Shown in pieces: positions 13,965-24,736 of a stretch of 64,000 nucleotides of DNA (position 1 is the stretch's first letter; every line of letters starts with the position of its first letter). The position numbers and the translations under genes are program-made. The notes under the pieces are model-generated. The model did not search any database and was not told the origin of the DNA. It was given only the letters and a program-made list of their open reading frames with translations. This DNA comes from Dermanyssus gallinae (lineage: Eukaryota > Arthropoda > Arachnida > Mesostigmata > Dermanyssidae): positions 1 to 64,000 of the forward strand of contig QVRM01002125.1 of assembly GCA_003439945.1 (NCBI GenBank), given 5' to 3'.

Positions 13965-15136
13965 GAAAACTTTAACGCCGTGTGCGATGCGCTTGCCGGC
14001 CACATAAAGGGGAAAGTAGAGGAACCACGGTTTACTCGAAATGGCCAACTCGTTATTGTGGCGGAGGACGAGGAGGACAAGGCTGTGCTGCTTAGTTTGC
14101 AGTTCCTCGCTGGAGTGCCGGTCTCAGCAAGGTTAAGCGGCTCCTCTTCGTCAGTAAAAGGGAAAATTACTAGAGTTCATCCGTCGCTGAATGACGCGAC
14201 AATCTCCAGCGCCTTGAGGCCTTACAGGGTGACGGATGCCGTCAGAGTACGGTCTAAGAATATTAGAACGGGCATTGTCAGCCAACTGACAGCGTAATTT
14301 TGACCTTTTCGGGCTGCAATTTCCCAGTGGAGGTGCGCCTGGGCCTAAAAACCCACGGAGTTCTCTTGTACCGCGACCCGCAACAATGCTACCAGTGCTA
14401 CAGCTTCGATCATATCAGACCCGATTGCCCATTGCCATCTCCGCGCTGCCGTCGCTGTGGATCCACTAAACATATCCGGAAAGACTGCACTAATCCTGCG
14501 CGCTGCTGCCTCTGCAAGGGTAATCATGAAGCCGGCTACAGTTCTTGTCCACATCGGCTGAATCGCATGGAGCTTCTTAAACGGTCTGCAAAGAGAACTA
14601 TCCAGCCGCAGGCTGAGGTCGCGCCCGTGAAGTTGTGCGCCCCCGTTGCAGATATTCAACCCGCCGCAACCTTCAGCAAGCGCAGTTTTGCTGCCGTTGT
14701 ACAAAATGGTTTCAAGGTTAAGACGCATACGGTCAATGTAGCTTCAGGAACGGTTCTCGGCACCAAGGCTGCGCCTTGCGCTTCGGCTGCTCCCTCCGTG
14801 GATAAGGTGGATCTGCTAGTAGAGTCAATCGTAAAAAATATTATTCCTCGTCTAGTGGAAACAATCGTGGAAAAAATTGGTGCTGTTGTCGAATCTGTCC
14901 TGTCGTCACTCCTCCCGGGTCTAGTCACCACTAGAGCAAACGTTTCGGGGGTTACTCCCCAAGTTGAAAGTTCGCTCGTAGGTAAAGACCTTCGCTGCGG
15001 GATTGAGGAGGCGATAAGAGCAGCGCTTTCCCCGGTGGCCTTGCAGTCACAGCATGGTACCGAGAAAAAGACACAAAACGACGATGGTTTGCCTAGCAAT
15101 GGGCAGTCGTCCTCTTCACAGGATCCAAAATGTTAA
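13965..15136 (+). pseudogene. LINE ORF1, gag-like zinc-knuckle protein
   Basis: This would encode the RNA-binding ORF1 protein that packages LINE RNA. The frame is open from just after a stop at 13,962-13,964 but has no ATG at its start, so the N-terminus is probably missing. It runs to TAA at 14,295-14,297. The protein continues one frame over, from about 14,280 to 15,136, implying a one-base loss near 14,278-14,292. Three zinc knuckles follow: CYQCYSFDHIRPDC and CRRCGSTKHIRKDC, both C-x2-C-x4-H-x4-C, then a C-x2-C-x3-H-x6-C form. The C-terminal half is rich in Ala, Ser and Val, with an amphipathic region around 14,800-14,920 (VDLLVESIVKNIIPRLVETI). The family is clear; loss of function is inferred from the frame break. 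Confidence 0.8.
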
Positions 15137-17986
15137 ATAGCCAAGCCGATATCCGCCGTTGTTTCCCCCCGGCACAGGCACAGTCGGCTGCGGCTGCCGC
15201 TCACTCCGCTTCAAACAACCGGCATCTAGCAAACCAATCCGCTCTGCAGCGTGCGCCTACCGGTTCAGACTTGGCCCGTCTCGTGTTGAAGGTGGCCCAG
15301 ATTAAGGCGAATGTCAAGATGTTATCCTGCATCCCACGCAGCTTACGGAATAGTGTTTCTGTTGAGCTGGCGAAAACCATTGACGGTGTCAGTCATTCGG
15401 GGACCCGGGAATGTTGGGAAAGGCTACTCACCTTTTCGACGACGGTGTTCAGTATCCCGGCAAAAAAGGAGAAAGGCCAAACACTCACTTCCGTAGTCCG
15501 CGAGAACTTGCTTCGCTTTCAGAGGGGTGCGTCTATATCGGATAACCCTTACACGACTAGAAGACATACCAGGACAAACCCCGCTGCAGATTCTGACCGT
15601 CGTAGAGCAATAAGCGCACAGGCAAAGCTCGCTCAAGGCGACGTGTCAGCAGCCGCAAGAACGCTGCTTTCAACTGATACGATCGCCCCTCTTGATTCAC
15701 AAACTCGCCGTAGTTTGCTGGAGAAACACCCCCAACACCCGTCGAACTCGTCGTTTCCGCCGGCACCAACGCCGACGCCATCAGTATCGGAAATCGTTGT
15801 TACGCCGACCGAGATCCGTAACGCCGTCAGGAGATTCCCTAACAGCTCTTCCGGCGGCCCCGACGGCCTACGACCTCGCCATTTGAAAGATCTCATTGGT
15901 ACCCACGAGGACGACAGCAATCCTCTTCTACAGGCTCTTGTGCGATTTGTCACCCTAGCGGTTAACGGTCGTTTGCCTGAGTTTATACTTCCGATTTTTT
16001 ACGGTGCGAACCTTATTGCCTTGCGCAAGAAGGACGGCGGAATTAGGCCGATCGCTGTCGGCTTCACATTACGGCGGCTGGTGGGAAAGATCCTGATCAA
16101 GAAATCCTTGCCAAGTATTTTGGAGCTCGTGGCTCCGATGCAGCTTGGCTGCGGGATTAAGGGTGGAGCAGAAGCAGCGGTACACGCTACAAGGAGTTTC
16201 CTCGAGACCCGCTGTGGCCAGGAGGGGGTGTTAGTTAAACTTGACTTTCAAAACGCATTTAACTCAATGCGTCGCGACCATCTGCTGAACGCTGTGAAGT
16301 CCAAAGTACCGGGGCTTTTTGCAGCCGTTTATCAGATGTACCGATTTCCCACAAATATCCTCTGGAAGGCAGAAACCATACAATCATGTTGTGGCGTGCA
16401 GCAGGGGGACCCTTGCGGTCCAGCACTTTTCTGCATTGGAATGCATTGGAATCTCCCATCTCCAGGCCAGACTAGTTGCGGAGTTGCGGCCGTGGTATCT
16501 CGACGACGCCACTTTAGCCGGCGACAGCTTGACGGTTATTGAGAATATCAAAAGGGTCAGAGCATTCGAGGCTGAATCAGGCTTACGCTTAAACGACGAT
16601 AAGTGTGAGGTATTCTGGCTTTCTCAAGATACGCGCACGAAGTCTTCAGCGTTCGTAAAGAAGCAGCTTCCAAACTTCAGAGAGGTAACCGACGACAGTT
16701 TAGAACTACTGGGTGCGCCACTCACGGAAGCGGCGGTAGAGGGTGCCCTCAGGAAAAAGCTCGCAGACACTAACCGATGGTGCCGCCGACTTAAAGCCCT
16801 AGACGCGCACCCAGCATTGTATCTATTAAGACACAGTCTCTCAACGCCTCGCTTAATGTACCAACTTCGATGTTCGCCAGCGTTCAGAAGACGCGACCTA
16901 CTACATTGCTTTGATGAGATACTCCGGGAGACCCTGCAATCCCTGCTAAACGTTGATTTAAAGGATCGGTCTTGAACTCAAGCTGCACTTCCCGTCAGTG
17001 CTGGGGGCCTAGGTGTACGCAGATCGGTCGATATTGCCCTATCCTGCTACCTGGGCTCGCTGTCCGAAGTTAAGAAGCTTGTCGTCGCCATCGGGGCCCC
17101 TTCGACTGAAAGCTGGATTGCCGTCTCAACGCAGGCAGCACTCACTAACTTTCGCGACCAGTGGGATTCAGTGCCGGAGCACATAACACAAGGATCTCTG
17201 GATCGAATCGTGGTATCTCGGCTACAACGCGACCTAGAAAATCAGGTTCCCGACAGCTCAGGGAGGGCCCGTTTAAAAGCGTGCTTTGATCAAACCAGTG
17301 GCAAGTGGCTTCAAGCCCTACCCTCGCCGCAGCTGGGAACGATGCTGGACAACAACACACTCCGCATCGTTTCCGGCTTACGGCTTGGGGAGGTCGTTTG
17401 CGCACCCCACCCATGCAGTCTATGCAGAGCACCGGTAAGTGCCACGGGTGAACACGCCTTGTCGTGTCGCTATAGCGCTGGGCGCCACTCACGTCATTTC
17501 GCTATCAACGACGTTATCTTCCGTGCTCTTCACTCGACCCACATTCCGGCAGTGAAGGAGCCTGTCGGTCTTAGTCAGAATAGTCAGCTGAGGCCAGACG
17601 GAAAAACTCTTACCCCCTGGGCTCGTGGTCGTCTTCTCGTGTGGGATGTTACAGTGTCATGTACGCTGGCCAAAAGCTACGTTCAAAACACGAGCCGTGA
17701 GGTGGGCGCAGGCGCCCGGATCGCAGAGAACCGAAAAGTGACGAAATACCAGGAACTAGAGTCGCAATTTATAGTTCAGCCGATTGCCATAGAGACCTTT
17801 GGACCGATCGGACCGGAGTCTATGAAGTTTATTAAGGAACTGGGCCGGAAAGTCATCGCTGCAACTCAGGATCTTCGAGCTAGCGAATACCTGTTGCAGC
17901 GCATATCGATTGAGGTTCAACGCGGCAACGCCGCGGCCGTGGAAGGATCTCTTCCGTCAGCCGCAGGGCTTCCGGAGATCCCGTAG
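15130..17986 (+). pseudogene. LINE ORF2, reverse transcriptase plus CCHC/endonuclease-like C-terminus
   Basis: This would encode the enzyme for target-primed reverse transcription. In order: a low-complexity N-terminus; the RT core with GGIRPIAVG (about residue 303); motif A KLDFQNAF (about 369); motif B GVQQGDPCGP (about 421); motif C WYLDDATL (about 16,493-16,516), where YLDD replaces the commoner YADD/FADD; the thumb; CSLC-x9-H-x3-C (about 17,419-17,468); and RPDGKTLTPW and VWDVTV (about 17,590-17,660). Two lesions are visible. A 10-base tandem duplication (16,432-16,451) shifts the frame right after motif B. An in-frame TGA at 16,973-16,975 follows; tryptophan (TGG) is likely the ancestral codon. 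The remaining frame is intact to TAG at 17,984-17,986. The endonuclease call is by motif pattern only. Confidence 0.85.
16432..16451 (+). repeat. 10-bp tandem duplication breaking LINE ORF2
   Basis: TGCATTGGAA occurs twice in a row. The unit is not a multiple of three, and the RT frame continues correctly only if one copy is ignored. This duplication is therefore the cause of the frame change between RT motifs B and C. Confidence 0.9.
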
Positions 17987-18023
17987 AAACTATTTTTATT
18001 CCGCATAATTGTATGCCTATGAC

Positions 18024-18058
18024 AATAAATCATGAAGTGTTCTTCGAAAAAAAAAAAA
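18024..18058 (+). terminator. LINE polyadenylation signal and A-tail
   Basis: AATAAA at 18,024-18,029 is followed 17 bases later by a run of 12 A. This marks the 3' end of the LINE copy, 38 bases after the ORF2 stop. Confidence 0.85.
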
Positions 18059-19815
18059 TTAAGAGACTTTTTAGAAGATCACCTACTCAGTAACTAACGA
18101 CAGCTAATATGTGTTTATAAAACGGTGAGGTTGCATCAACTCAATCCATTATCGAATATGGCGTATGGCAAAGATGATTTAACGACGAAAAACTGTATTT
18201 TCATATAGTCTTCCCTCGTTAAAGAAATTCATATAAACATTGCTTTTATCATATTTTAGATAGTCGAGAAATATTAATTAACCTTGAGTATGATGCAAAA
18301 CCACATAATATTCATGAAGACCTAAATGCGATAATTGTAAATAGCTCTATCTGGGTATACCAAAATAACTGTGTCGCAAACAAATAAGTTGTTTTAAAAT
18401 AACTTCCGCGAGGATGCGCAGTGATCATGTGCAAAATATTATAACTCACCTTGTTGCATTGCCATGCAATTGCAAAACCGAGCAATTAAAAAGTTTTCAG
18501 GCGCTCACTTGTCGCCTTTCGCGTGCATTGGCGTATTTTGACAAAACGTAGTCGATTCTCGTCGTAAAGAACATTTTCTGAATTTCGCTGCACACACACG
18601 ATAACGTGTATCCAACTATCCTATAAAAGCTGCATACACAACATTTATGCTAAACCAATTTGACTTCAAACAAATATGGTGGTGATGATACACATGCGAC
18701 GTGACTCGACTAATCAAGGTACAGTTCCTTTGGTGAATTTTGTTTTTGTTTCATGTTTCTGCTCGGAAGGCTTTCTTTCTTTGAGAACGAATTCTATTCG
18801 TCCTCAAAAGGCTAGATTTAGAGGACGAATTCTATTATTTACTTATTTTTCGTTTCCCTATATACGCGATATTCATGAAGTGCTTGAGGATCGAACGATA
18901 ATTTGCTCAGCGTGAGAAATCCCATCAGCGTTTGCTTTAAATGTGACCACGTGTATTCTTTGGCAAACTCAATATTTGCTTAACGTGATGCGACTGTACA
19001 TTGTCCAAACTCTTTTTGTCATTCAACGTGCGGTGCGCGTATTAGACTAAACATTAACGTGTTACTGTTGTGATTGGGTAGCAGATTAGCCGAATTGGTT
19101 TGTAGGGTTAAAGGGCGTCATACATGACCGACCGCCCATGTATTAGAAACAGAAAAAAAGTGAGGAAGGAAAAAGCCGAAACTGGCTACCCCACACGTAG
19201 AAATAATATAGATGAATCGTGTTTGAGAACCTTATAGGCCACTGAACCGGAAATACTCTTGTAGCCGCGGATGCGACGGCGAAACGTTACAGCGGCGACG
19301 TAAAGATGACATAGCCTACAGAGTGTGCGTGCTGTACCCATTACTGTGCATTGGTTTAAAGTTTAAGTTTTAAAACGTTACGATTATACGTTAACGGTCA
19401 GCGTTCAGATGTTTGGCAAACAGCCGCTGCGCTATACGCTGCACCCGTCAGGCCTCCGGGGAAGGAGCTAGTCACGAGCAGACTTGGCCCGCCCCGCTCT
19501 CTCCCCGATTGTTTGAAGTATTTGCATAGACAGCATACCCGATAGATTGAGGGATGGGGAAACGACTGGTTTCTAGTGGCGGCCCGGCTATCAGGCCACA
19601 TTTGCAGACGAGTTTCCTGCAGCTGGTTTGTGTCCGTGTGTGCGAACCGCAATTTCCAGCTAGTCCCCCTTTTTTTATATGGGAGGTTTGAAAACGCTAA
19701 CGCACTATTGGTACTGGCAACCAACAGCACCTAGTGTGGGACTTTTACCCACCAGAAACGTCAATCCTCCCCATCCCCTCTCCGAGAGATTTAGTCCCTC
19801 AGAGAGCTAGTTCTC

Positions 19816-19822
19816 TATAAAA
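19816..19822 (+). promoter_or_regulatory. Possible TATA box
   Basis: TATAAAA in a locally GC-richer stretch, with a GC-box-like element about 320 bases upstream. No transcript start or exon can be tied to it, so it may be chance. Confidence 0.2.
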
Positions 19823-20485
19823 CAGCAAAGAGTAACGGTTCGAGAGCAGCCATGTAGCCACAGGCAGTTGCGTCGACGTGCGACACCGACGGGTGTCGTA
19901 TATGATCGCCTCAGCAAAGGGAGAAGTGAAAGAAGAGGAAGAAAAACACGATCTTCGTTTTGGTTGCGATTTTAGTTAGTTTTGGATCTCAGTGACTAGC
20001 TGCCTTGAAAAGTGGGCATGGGTCCTGGTGGCTGCTGACCTTAGGCCAGTCCTATTTGGCAAATCACGAGTTTAGTTTTGTCCAGAGGAGCCGACCACGA
20101 AACCGTACAAAGAACCGTTAGGACCACTTGACACAATATACAACCAAGGCACTGATGAAGACTAAACGAAACGCCGAGTTTCGCGAAGCAATTCAATATC
20201 AGAGTGCAAAGACGCCGCACTTCAACAGATCTGACCCAGTGTGGCCGTGATAGGCCAAGCGAGACGCTTAGACTAAACCTGATTGAGCAGTTTTTCATTT
20301 GCGGGCTTAGCGACGCTAATTCGTTAAGAATCACGAACTGCAAAGCGTCTACTACAAAGCTAATGAGGCTGCTCGCGCGTTTCGAATATCCAAGTATTAG
20401 TGCCCGATAATGTAACTTGTTTTGCAGCATAATTTTTAACATTTTGGATAGTTGGGGGTAATGATAATCGTCGCTCACCACCCCA

Positions 20486-20487
<2 letters not shown>

Positions 20488-20531
<44 letters not shown>
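20488..20531. repeat. (TA)n microsatellite
   Basis: Pure TA dinucleotide array of about 22 units. Confidence 0.95.
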
Positions 20532-20534
<3 letters not shown>

Positions 20535-22300
20535 ACTTATCGGATAGTTTGCGCTTTCAGTGCTGAAAATCAAAATCGCGATGTTTGCTACATTGATTTT
20601 TAGAGCATACTTGATACACCATTTTGTGGTCTCCTTGGGCAAAACCGCTAATAGTTTCGGGATCTGCCTCATGTTTTAAGGCCTTCACCGTAAAGCGAAT
20701 AAGGGGCTTTTAAGCTGTCTAGGAGTGTGAAAAGTTACGCTAGACGTGTATAGGGTAAACATAAGAGGACTGGCAGCGAACATGTTATTAGCTGAAATGG
20801 CACGCAAGAGGTTAATCTTCATCTTACCATTGGTCCCAAACGTCTGTACTAGCCTTTTAAGAACTCTCTCCATTTTCTGTTGGCGTGGCGGTATGCCACA
20901 TAGCTCAAGATCAAGTTTACTAGAAATAGAATCTTTAAGAGAACGCTAGCGAGGGCAATGCTCCTCTAATTCCTTGCGTCGCCCTTCCATTTGAAGACGG
21001 ACTGCATCATCTTTTTCGCCACTCAGTGGGGCTCGAGCCTTGACGTAAACATTTCCTTGTAGATGCGTGTTAGCGCGGAACTTATCATGTGTAAGTTGGC
21101 TTTTAGGTATTCATCGACAATCAGGCATTGCACAGCCACTTCTTTGTTGTGCTTTCATATAACTAAATGTAGGAAACAAAATACGATCGCCTGCGGTTGC
21201 TTGTGGTGCGGCATTACACCGCCTGCTCTTCTGTGTCAGCTGTACTTATAGTCTCGCGCAGGCTGTTTTCGAATCCGCTAGATCCGACTCGGTCCAAATA
21301 GACATCTCAATCGAATCTTCGGAGCGTTTCTAGCGCCGAACTTGTATTTCCTCCTTGCGAACTGCACGTTCGTTAGCACATGGCGCCTAACCCCGACAGT
21401 CGTGTGTCTACCTGAACGCGCTAACCTGCGCTAAAATATTCCATGGTGTACTTCTCGCTTTTCTTCTTTATAACCCCTGATAATATTTATGAATGTTGAT
21501 GTTTGTTGCGACAGATGGCTTATTTTATTTGTTGACATCTCTTGAACCCATACTTATGTCTTCGTAATGTTGGTGGCACCTTTGTAGACGCGTTCCTTGC
21601 AAACCTATCGCATATGTTGATGTAATAACGATTGGCATTTATACAGAACGGGCCTATAAAAAATAGACCCTTACGGTTCCGAATTTTCGGCAATTCGACA
21701 ACCAGTCGACGCAAAGGAGAGGCGTGGCGCAAAGCAATAAATCATTTCACTACACTGACACATTAATCAATGTATCTCCTAGAAAAAAATATTTTCTGCA
21801 GCAGTTTCGAGCTTTAGAAGTTAAAATGATCTTAACGAAGATGGCGAAATATGACGTAGGGAGGTATATAGACGAGATACGTGCATATAAGTCGTCCACG
21901 ACACTGGTGTCATTATGGCGCCCTTACCCCTACTTACGTTTTGCAAATGTGCGAACGCACGCAAATTGTGCCCGACAGACAAGAGACCGACTAAATCTCA
22001 TCCGTGTCCTAAATTTCGCGCTACACTCATACTGACAGTCTCCGTTGGTATCACCGATGCCATTAAATATTACCAGCCTCTCCTTACCTAAAATAGCCAT
22101 CATAATGATGCAGGCATTTTAGCGTGCCACAGACTTTCTTGAGATAATTACGAGCGCCTACAGATGTCCTTGTCATAGTGCCATATGGTTTAAATATAAT
22201 TTCAAAAACAATTTCTCTATTATCCTCTATACTACGTATGAATTGCCTTTGTTAAAGGGTGAGGACAGGAAAGAGTGAGGATAAATAAAGGATCATGAGG

Positions 22301-22303
<3 letters not shown>

Positions 22304-22387
<84 letters not shown>

Positions 22388-22397
22388 TTATATATAG
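22304..22397. repeat. (TA)n microsatellite, long
   Basis: TA array of roughly 75 bases with minor interruptions at its right end. It is one of the longest in the window, and lies about 200 bases left of an S2 SINE and 580 bases left of a LINE. Confidence 0.95.
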
Positions 22398-22598
22398 TAC
22401 ATTTTTTGTAAAAATAAACGGAATTCAAAGTAATAAGCTCATTCTCGTGTAATTGAGAAATTACAAGCTGACTGAATTTATTATTGACCAGCTTACTAAA
22501 TGTGTTGGTATAGACCATGGAATTCAGCTCAAATTCGTTCTCGAATTGGCAAAGACAACCGACGCTGTAGCCATACCTTAGCTTGCCCTTATTGTCGA

Positions 22599-22790
22599 GT
22601 CCGGTGACGTAGTGGCTTAAGTCTGCGCCTCGCAACCGGAGGAGACACATATCTGCGCGGGTGCGAGCCCCACCGTTGTACATTTGTATTTATGGGGTTC
22701 CTTCTATGAAGCAATGCGAAAAACAGTTCCGTGGACGTTAAATCTTGGCTGAGGGTCAGCCCGAAAACTTTAGCTTGCCCGCATTGGTTC
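22599..22790 (+). mobile_element. tRNA-derived SINE (S2), copy 3
   Basis: The best-preserved S2 copy. The head has an A-box-like TAGTGGCTTAAGTC, the shared GCGCCTCGCAACCGG segment and a B box GGGTGCGAGCCCC. The body has TTTGTATTTATGGGG, AATGCGAAAAACA, TTCCGTGGACGTTAAAT and TTGGCTGAGGGTCAGC. It lies about 180 bases upstream of a LINE in the same orientation. The GTGGCTTA and GCCTCGCA blocks also resemble the head of SINE S1, so both may descend from related tRNAs. Confidence 0.75.
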
Positions 22791-22972
22791 AAGGACGGCA
22801 GACTGATGAAGAAAAATATTTGATAGACTATGACAGTAGAAGATGAACAGAACTCGTATGTGAGCGAAGACGTGCCTGCTTGGTTTCCTATATTTGGGAA
22901 GTATATTATCTCCCTCAATTGGGCAATGACTCTCGACGCATTAGAGGCAAAGCACATGTTCTTATATATTAG

Positions 22973-24322
22973 CATATATATCGCGCAGCCAATTATAGAC
23001 CGATCTCGGTCGTTGATTATATCTCAAAGGTCATCGAGAAACTGGTGTTGGTTAGATTAGATCGATATTTAGAATCGATCAAATTCCTTTCGCCTAACCA
23101 GTTCGGTTTTCGCAGGGGTAGGTCGACTGACCTCGCGCTGGCCCACTTATGGCAGCGGGTGTCAAATTCGATTGAGGCAAATAAGTTTTGTCTCGCAGTT
23201 TTTCTCGACGTGTCGGCTGCTTTTAACTGCCTTGATCATTCCCTTCTGTTCCAAATGCTCGCTCAGCTGGGTTGCTTCGCGCAGGCTGTTGCCTGGGTTA
23301 GATCCTATCTATCAGGACGGAGACAGGTGGTACGAGCTGGTCAAATGGAGTCATCCTGGCAGCAGGTTGACATGGGCACCCCTCAAGGCTCGGTTCTTGG
23401 ACCTTTTATGTTTCTTATTCTTCTGAACTTCATTCTATTAAGCATCCAGCGGCAAAACATTGGCTCAACTATTGCTTTTGCTGATGACACTACGCTACTG
23501 TTCGGAGTGAATCATCGAAATTTTAATACGGACTTGCACCAGTCGTTTTTAAATGTTGATAACATAATTCGCATTTTTAACAGCTTTGGACTAGTTGTCA
23601 ATGCTAGTAAAACGAATTACATAATTTTTCGTTCATCGCCAAGGCAACTGGCATTACCTGACAACTTAATACTCAAGACACGAAACATTGAGCTATCGCA
23701 TACCGCTAAGTGCCTGGGGCTCGTTCTCCAGGAAAACATGAGGTGGCATCCTCATCTGGATTATATTGCACCTAAGTGCTATGCAGTAATAGCTGCGCTG
23801 TGTAGAATGAAAATGATTGGGGTCCCCATAGAGGGTCTACTTATGGTATACAAAGCCGTATTCTTACCAGTGCTATGCTATGGTATTCTTCTCTGGGGTG
23901 GTGGCTACGATGGAATTCTCCGGAGAGCCAAAGCGATACAGAATGATGCACTTAGAGCAATTTTTTCAAGGAAGCGAAGGGATTCGGTCCGTGACTTGTT
24001 TAATCGTTTTAATCTACTTACTGTGGAAAGCATTTACACGCTAAGGGTTTCAATGTTAGCATACAACATTTCGCAAGGTATTGTGCCCTCGGAAGTCGCA
24101 TTTCCACTAATCCCTACCCTCAGCCGAACATCAACTAGGCGTGCAACAACTTTTGCAGTGCCCTCTGTGTCCCTGAAGTCCAGTCAGCACGCACTTGCAT
24201 GCCGTCTTCCGAAAACCTGGACGTGCATTCCCAAACACATTAGATGCCTAACAAGGAAACATTTCTTCGTTCGTGAACTGAAACGGTGGCTTTTAATTTC
24301 ACAGTCAGAATCTGACTTGTAA
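22973..24322 (+). CDS. Reverse transcriptase fragment of LINE (partial, open frame)
   Basis: The frame is open for about 450 codons from a stop at 22,970-22,972. There is no ATG because the 5' end is missing. RT motifs in order: NYRPISVVDYISKV, the finger region with NQFGFRRGRSTD, motif A VFLDVSAAFNCLDH, motif B GTPQGSVLGP, motif C AFADDTTLL, then VNASKTNY and CLGLVL of the palm and thumb. The C-terminal region ends HFFVRELKRWLL, as in jockey/CR1-type polymerases. No frameshift or nonsense codon is present, so this copy is much younger than its relative at 38-41 kb. It cannot be autonomous because the endonuclease is missing. Confidence 0.85.
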   Translation, partial: HIYRAANYRPISVVDYISKVIEKLVLVRLDRYLESIKFLSPNQFGFRRGRSTDLALAHLWQRVSNSIEANKFCLAVFLDVSAAFNCLDHSLLFQMLAQLGCFAQAVAWVRSYLSGRRQVVRAGQMESSWQQVDMGTPQGSVLGPFMFLILLNFILLSIQRQNIGSTIAFADDTTLLFGVNHRNFNTDLHQSFLNVDNIIRIFNSFGLVVNASKTNYIIFRSSPRQLALPDNLILKTRNIELSHTAKCLGLVLQENMRWHPHLDYIAPKCYAVIAALCRMKMIGVPIEGLLMVYKAVFLPVLCYGILLWGGGYDGILRRAKAIQNDALRAIFSRKRRDSVRDLFNRFNLLTVESIYTLRVSMLAYNISQGIVPSEVAFPLIPTLSRTSTRRATTFAVPSVSLKSSQHALACRLPKTWTCIPKHIRCLTRKHFFVRELKRWLLISQSESDL

Positions 24323-24736
24323 TCTAGGTAAATTTGGAATTGGGATGGTAGTGCTTTGTATATAGGGGCACACACTCGGCTTAGATAGTTGTGTTTATAC
24401 GTTGTTTTTACCCATAGTTGTGAATTCTGTAGATGCTGTACTAGTGAAGTGTACTTCGTTTGTGCGAATATTTAAAAGTGTGTAGCCTTACATGTTGTTC
24501 GTGTTCAACCAAACATACCAGCTGCTGTTTTGGTGTTCTTGTGATACTCAATAACCACGGCGATTGTGTAAAGTGCTTATAAAAAGCACTCCTTGGACTT
24601 TGTCGAGAGTGATTTTCTACTTCGTTGTTTGAATCATGTTTTTTTTTAATTTTTTAATTATTTTTATTTGCCGAGAACTTAAGCGTTGTGAAATGCAGTT
24701 CCGTAAATAAACCACGTTTGAAATTGAAAAAAAAAA
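22973..24736 (+). mobile_element. 5'-truncated jockey/CR1-like LINE
   Basis: A retrotransposon copy starting inside the RT domain (recognisable from about 22,988, NYRPIS), with an RT frame to 24,322. A 3' UTR of about 400 bases ends in GCAGTTCCGTAAATAAACC and an A-run at about 24,727-24,736. AATAAA is at 24,706-24,711. The decayed element at 38.2-40.8 kb has the same 3' tail (AATAAACCACGTT), so both belong to one family. Absence of the upstream endonuclease and ORF1 is typical of incomplete reverse transcription. Confidence 0.85.

Larger units (their letters stand above)
13965..18058 (+). mobile_element. Two-ORF LINE with RT and C-terminal endonuclease-like domain, 5'-truncated
   Basis: A non-LTR retrotransposon copy of about 4.1 kb. 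It holds an ORF1 with gag-like zinc knuckles, an ORF2 reverse transcriptase, a short 3' UTR with AATAAA at 18,024-18,029 and an A12 tail at 18,047-18,058. ORF1 and ORF2 overlap in the string ATGTTAA at 15,130-15,136: ATG opens ORF2 and TAA closes ORF1, in different frames. ORF2 has no N-terminal apurinic-type endonuclease region. Instead, its C-terminus carries a CCHC group followed by RPDG and WDVT motifs that look like a restriction-like endonuclease. That arrangement is usual for RLE-type LINEs such as the R2/NeSL group, whereas a separate zinc-knuckle ORF1 is more typical of APE-type clades. The exact clade is not assigned. The copy is disabled (see ORF1 and ORF2). Confidence 0.85.
18059..22598. 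other. Non-coding DNA, one promoter-like patch
   Basis: No recognisable gene. 18,060-19,400 is AT-rich. 19,400-19,990 is richer in GC with GC-box-like CCCCGCTC, and a TATAAAA lies at 19,816-19,822 on the plus strand. That makes a weak promoter candidate, but no convincing coding exon follows. (TA)n arrays lie at 20,488-20,531 and 22,304-22,397. The remaining short frames (for example 20,041-20,481 minus and 21,724-22,035 plus) show no motifs. Confidence 0.5.
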
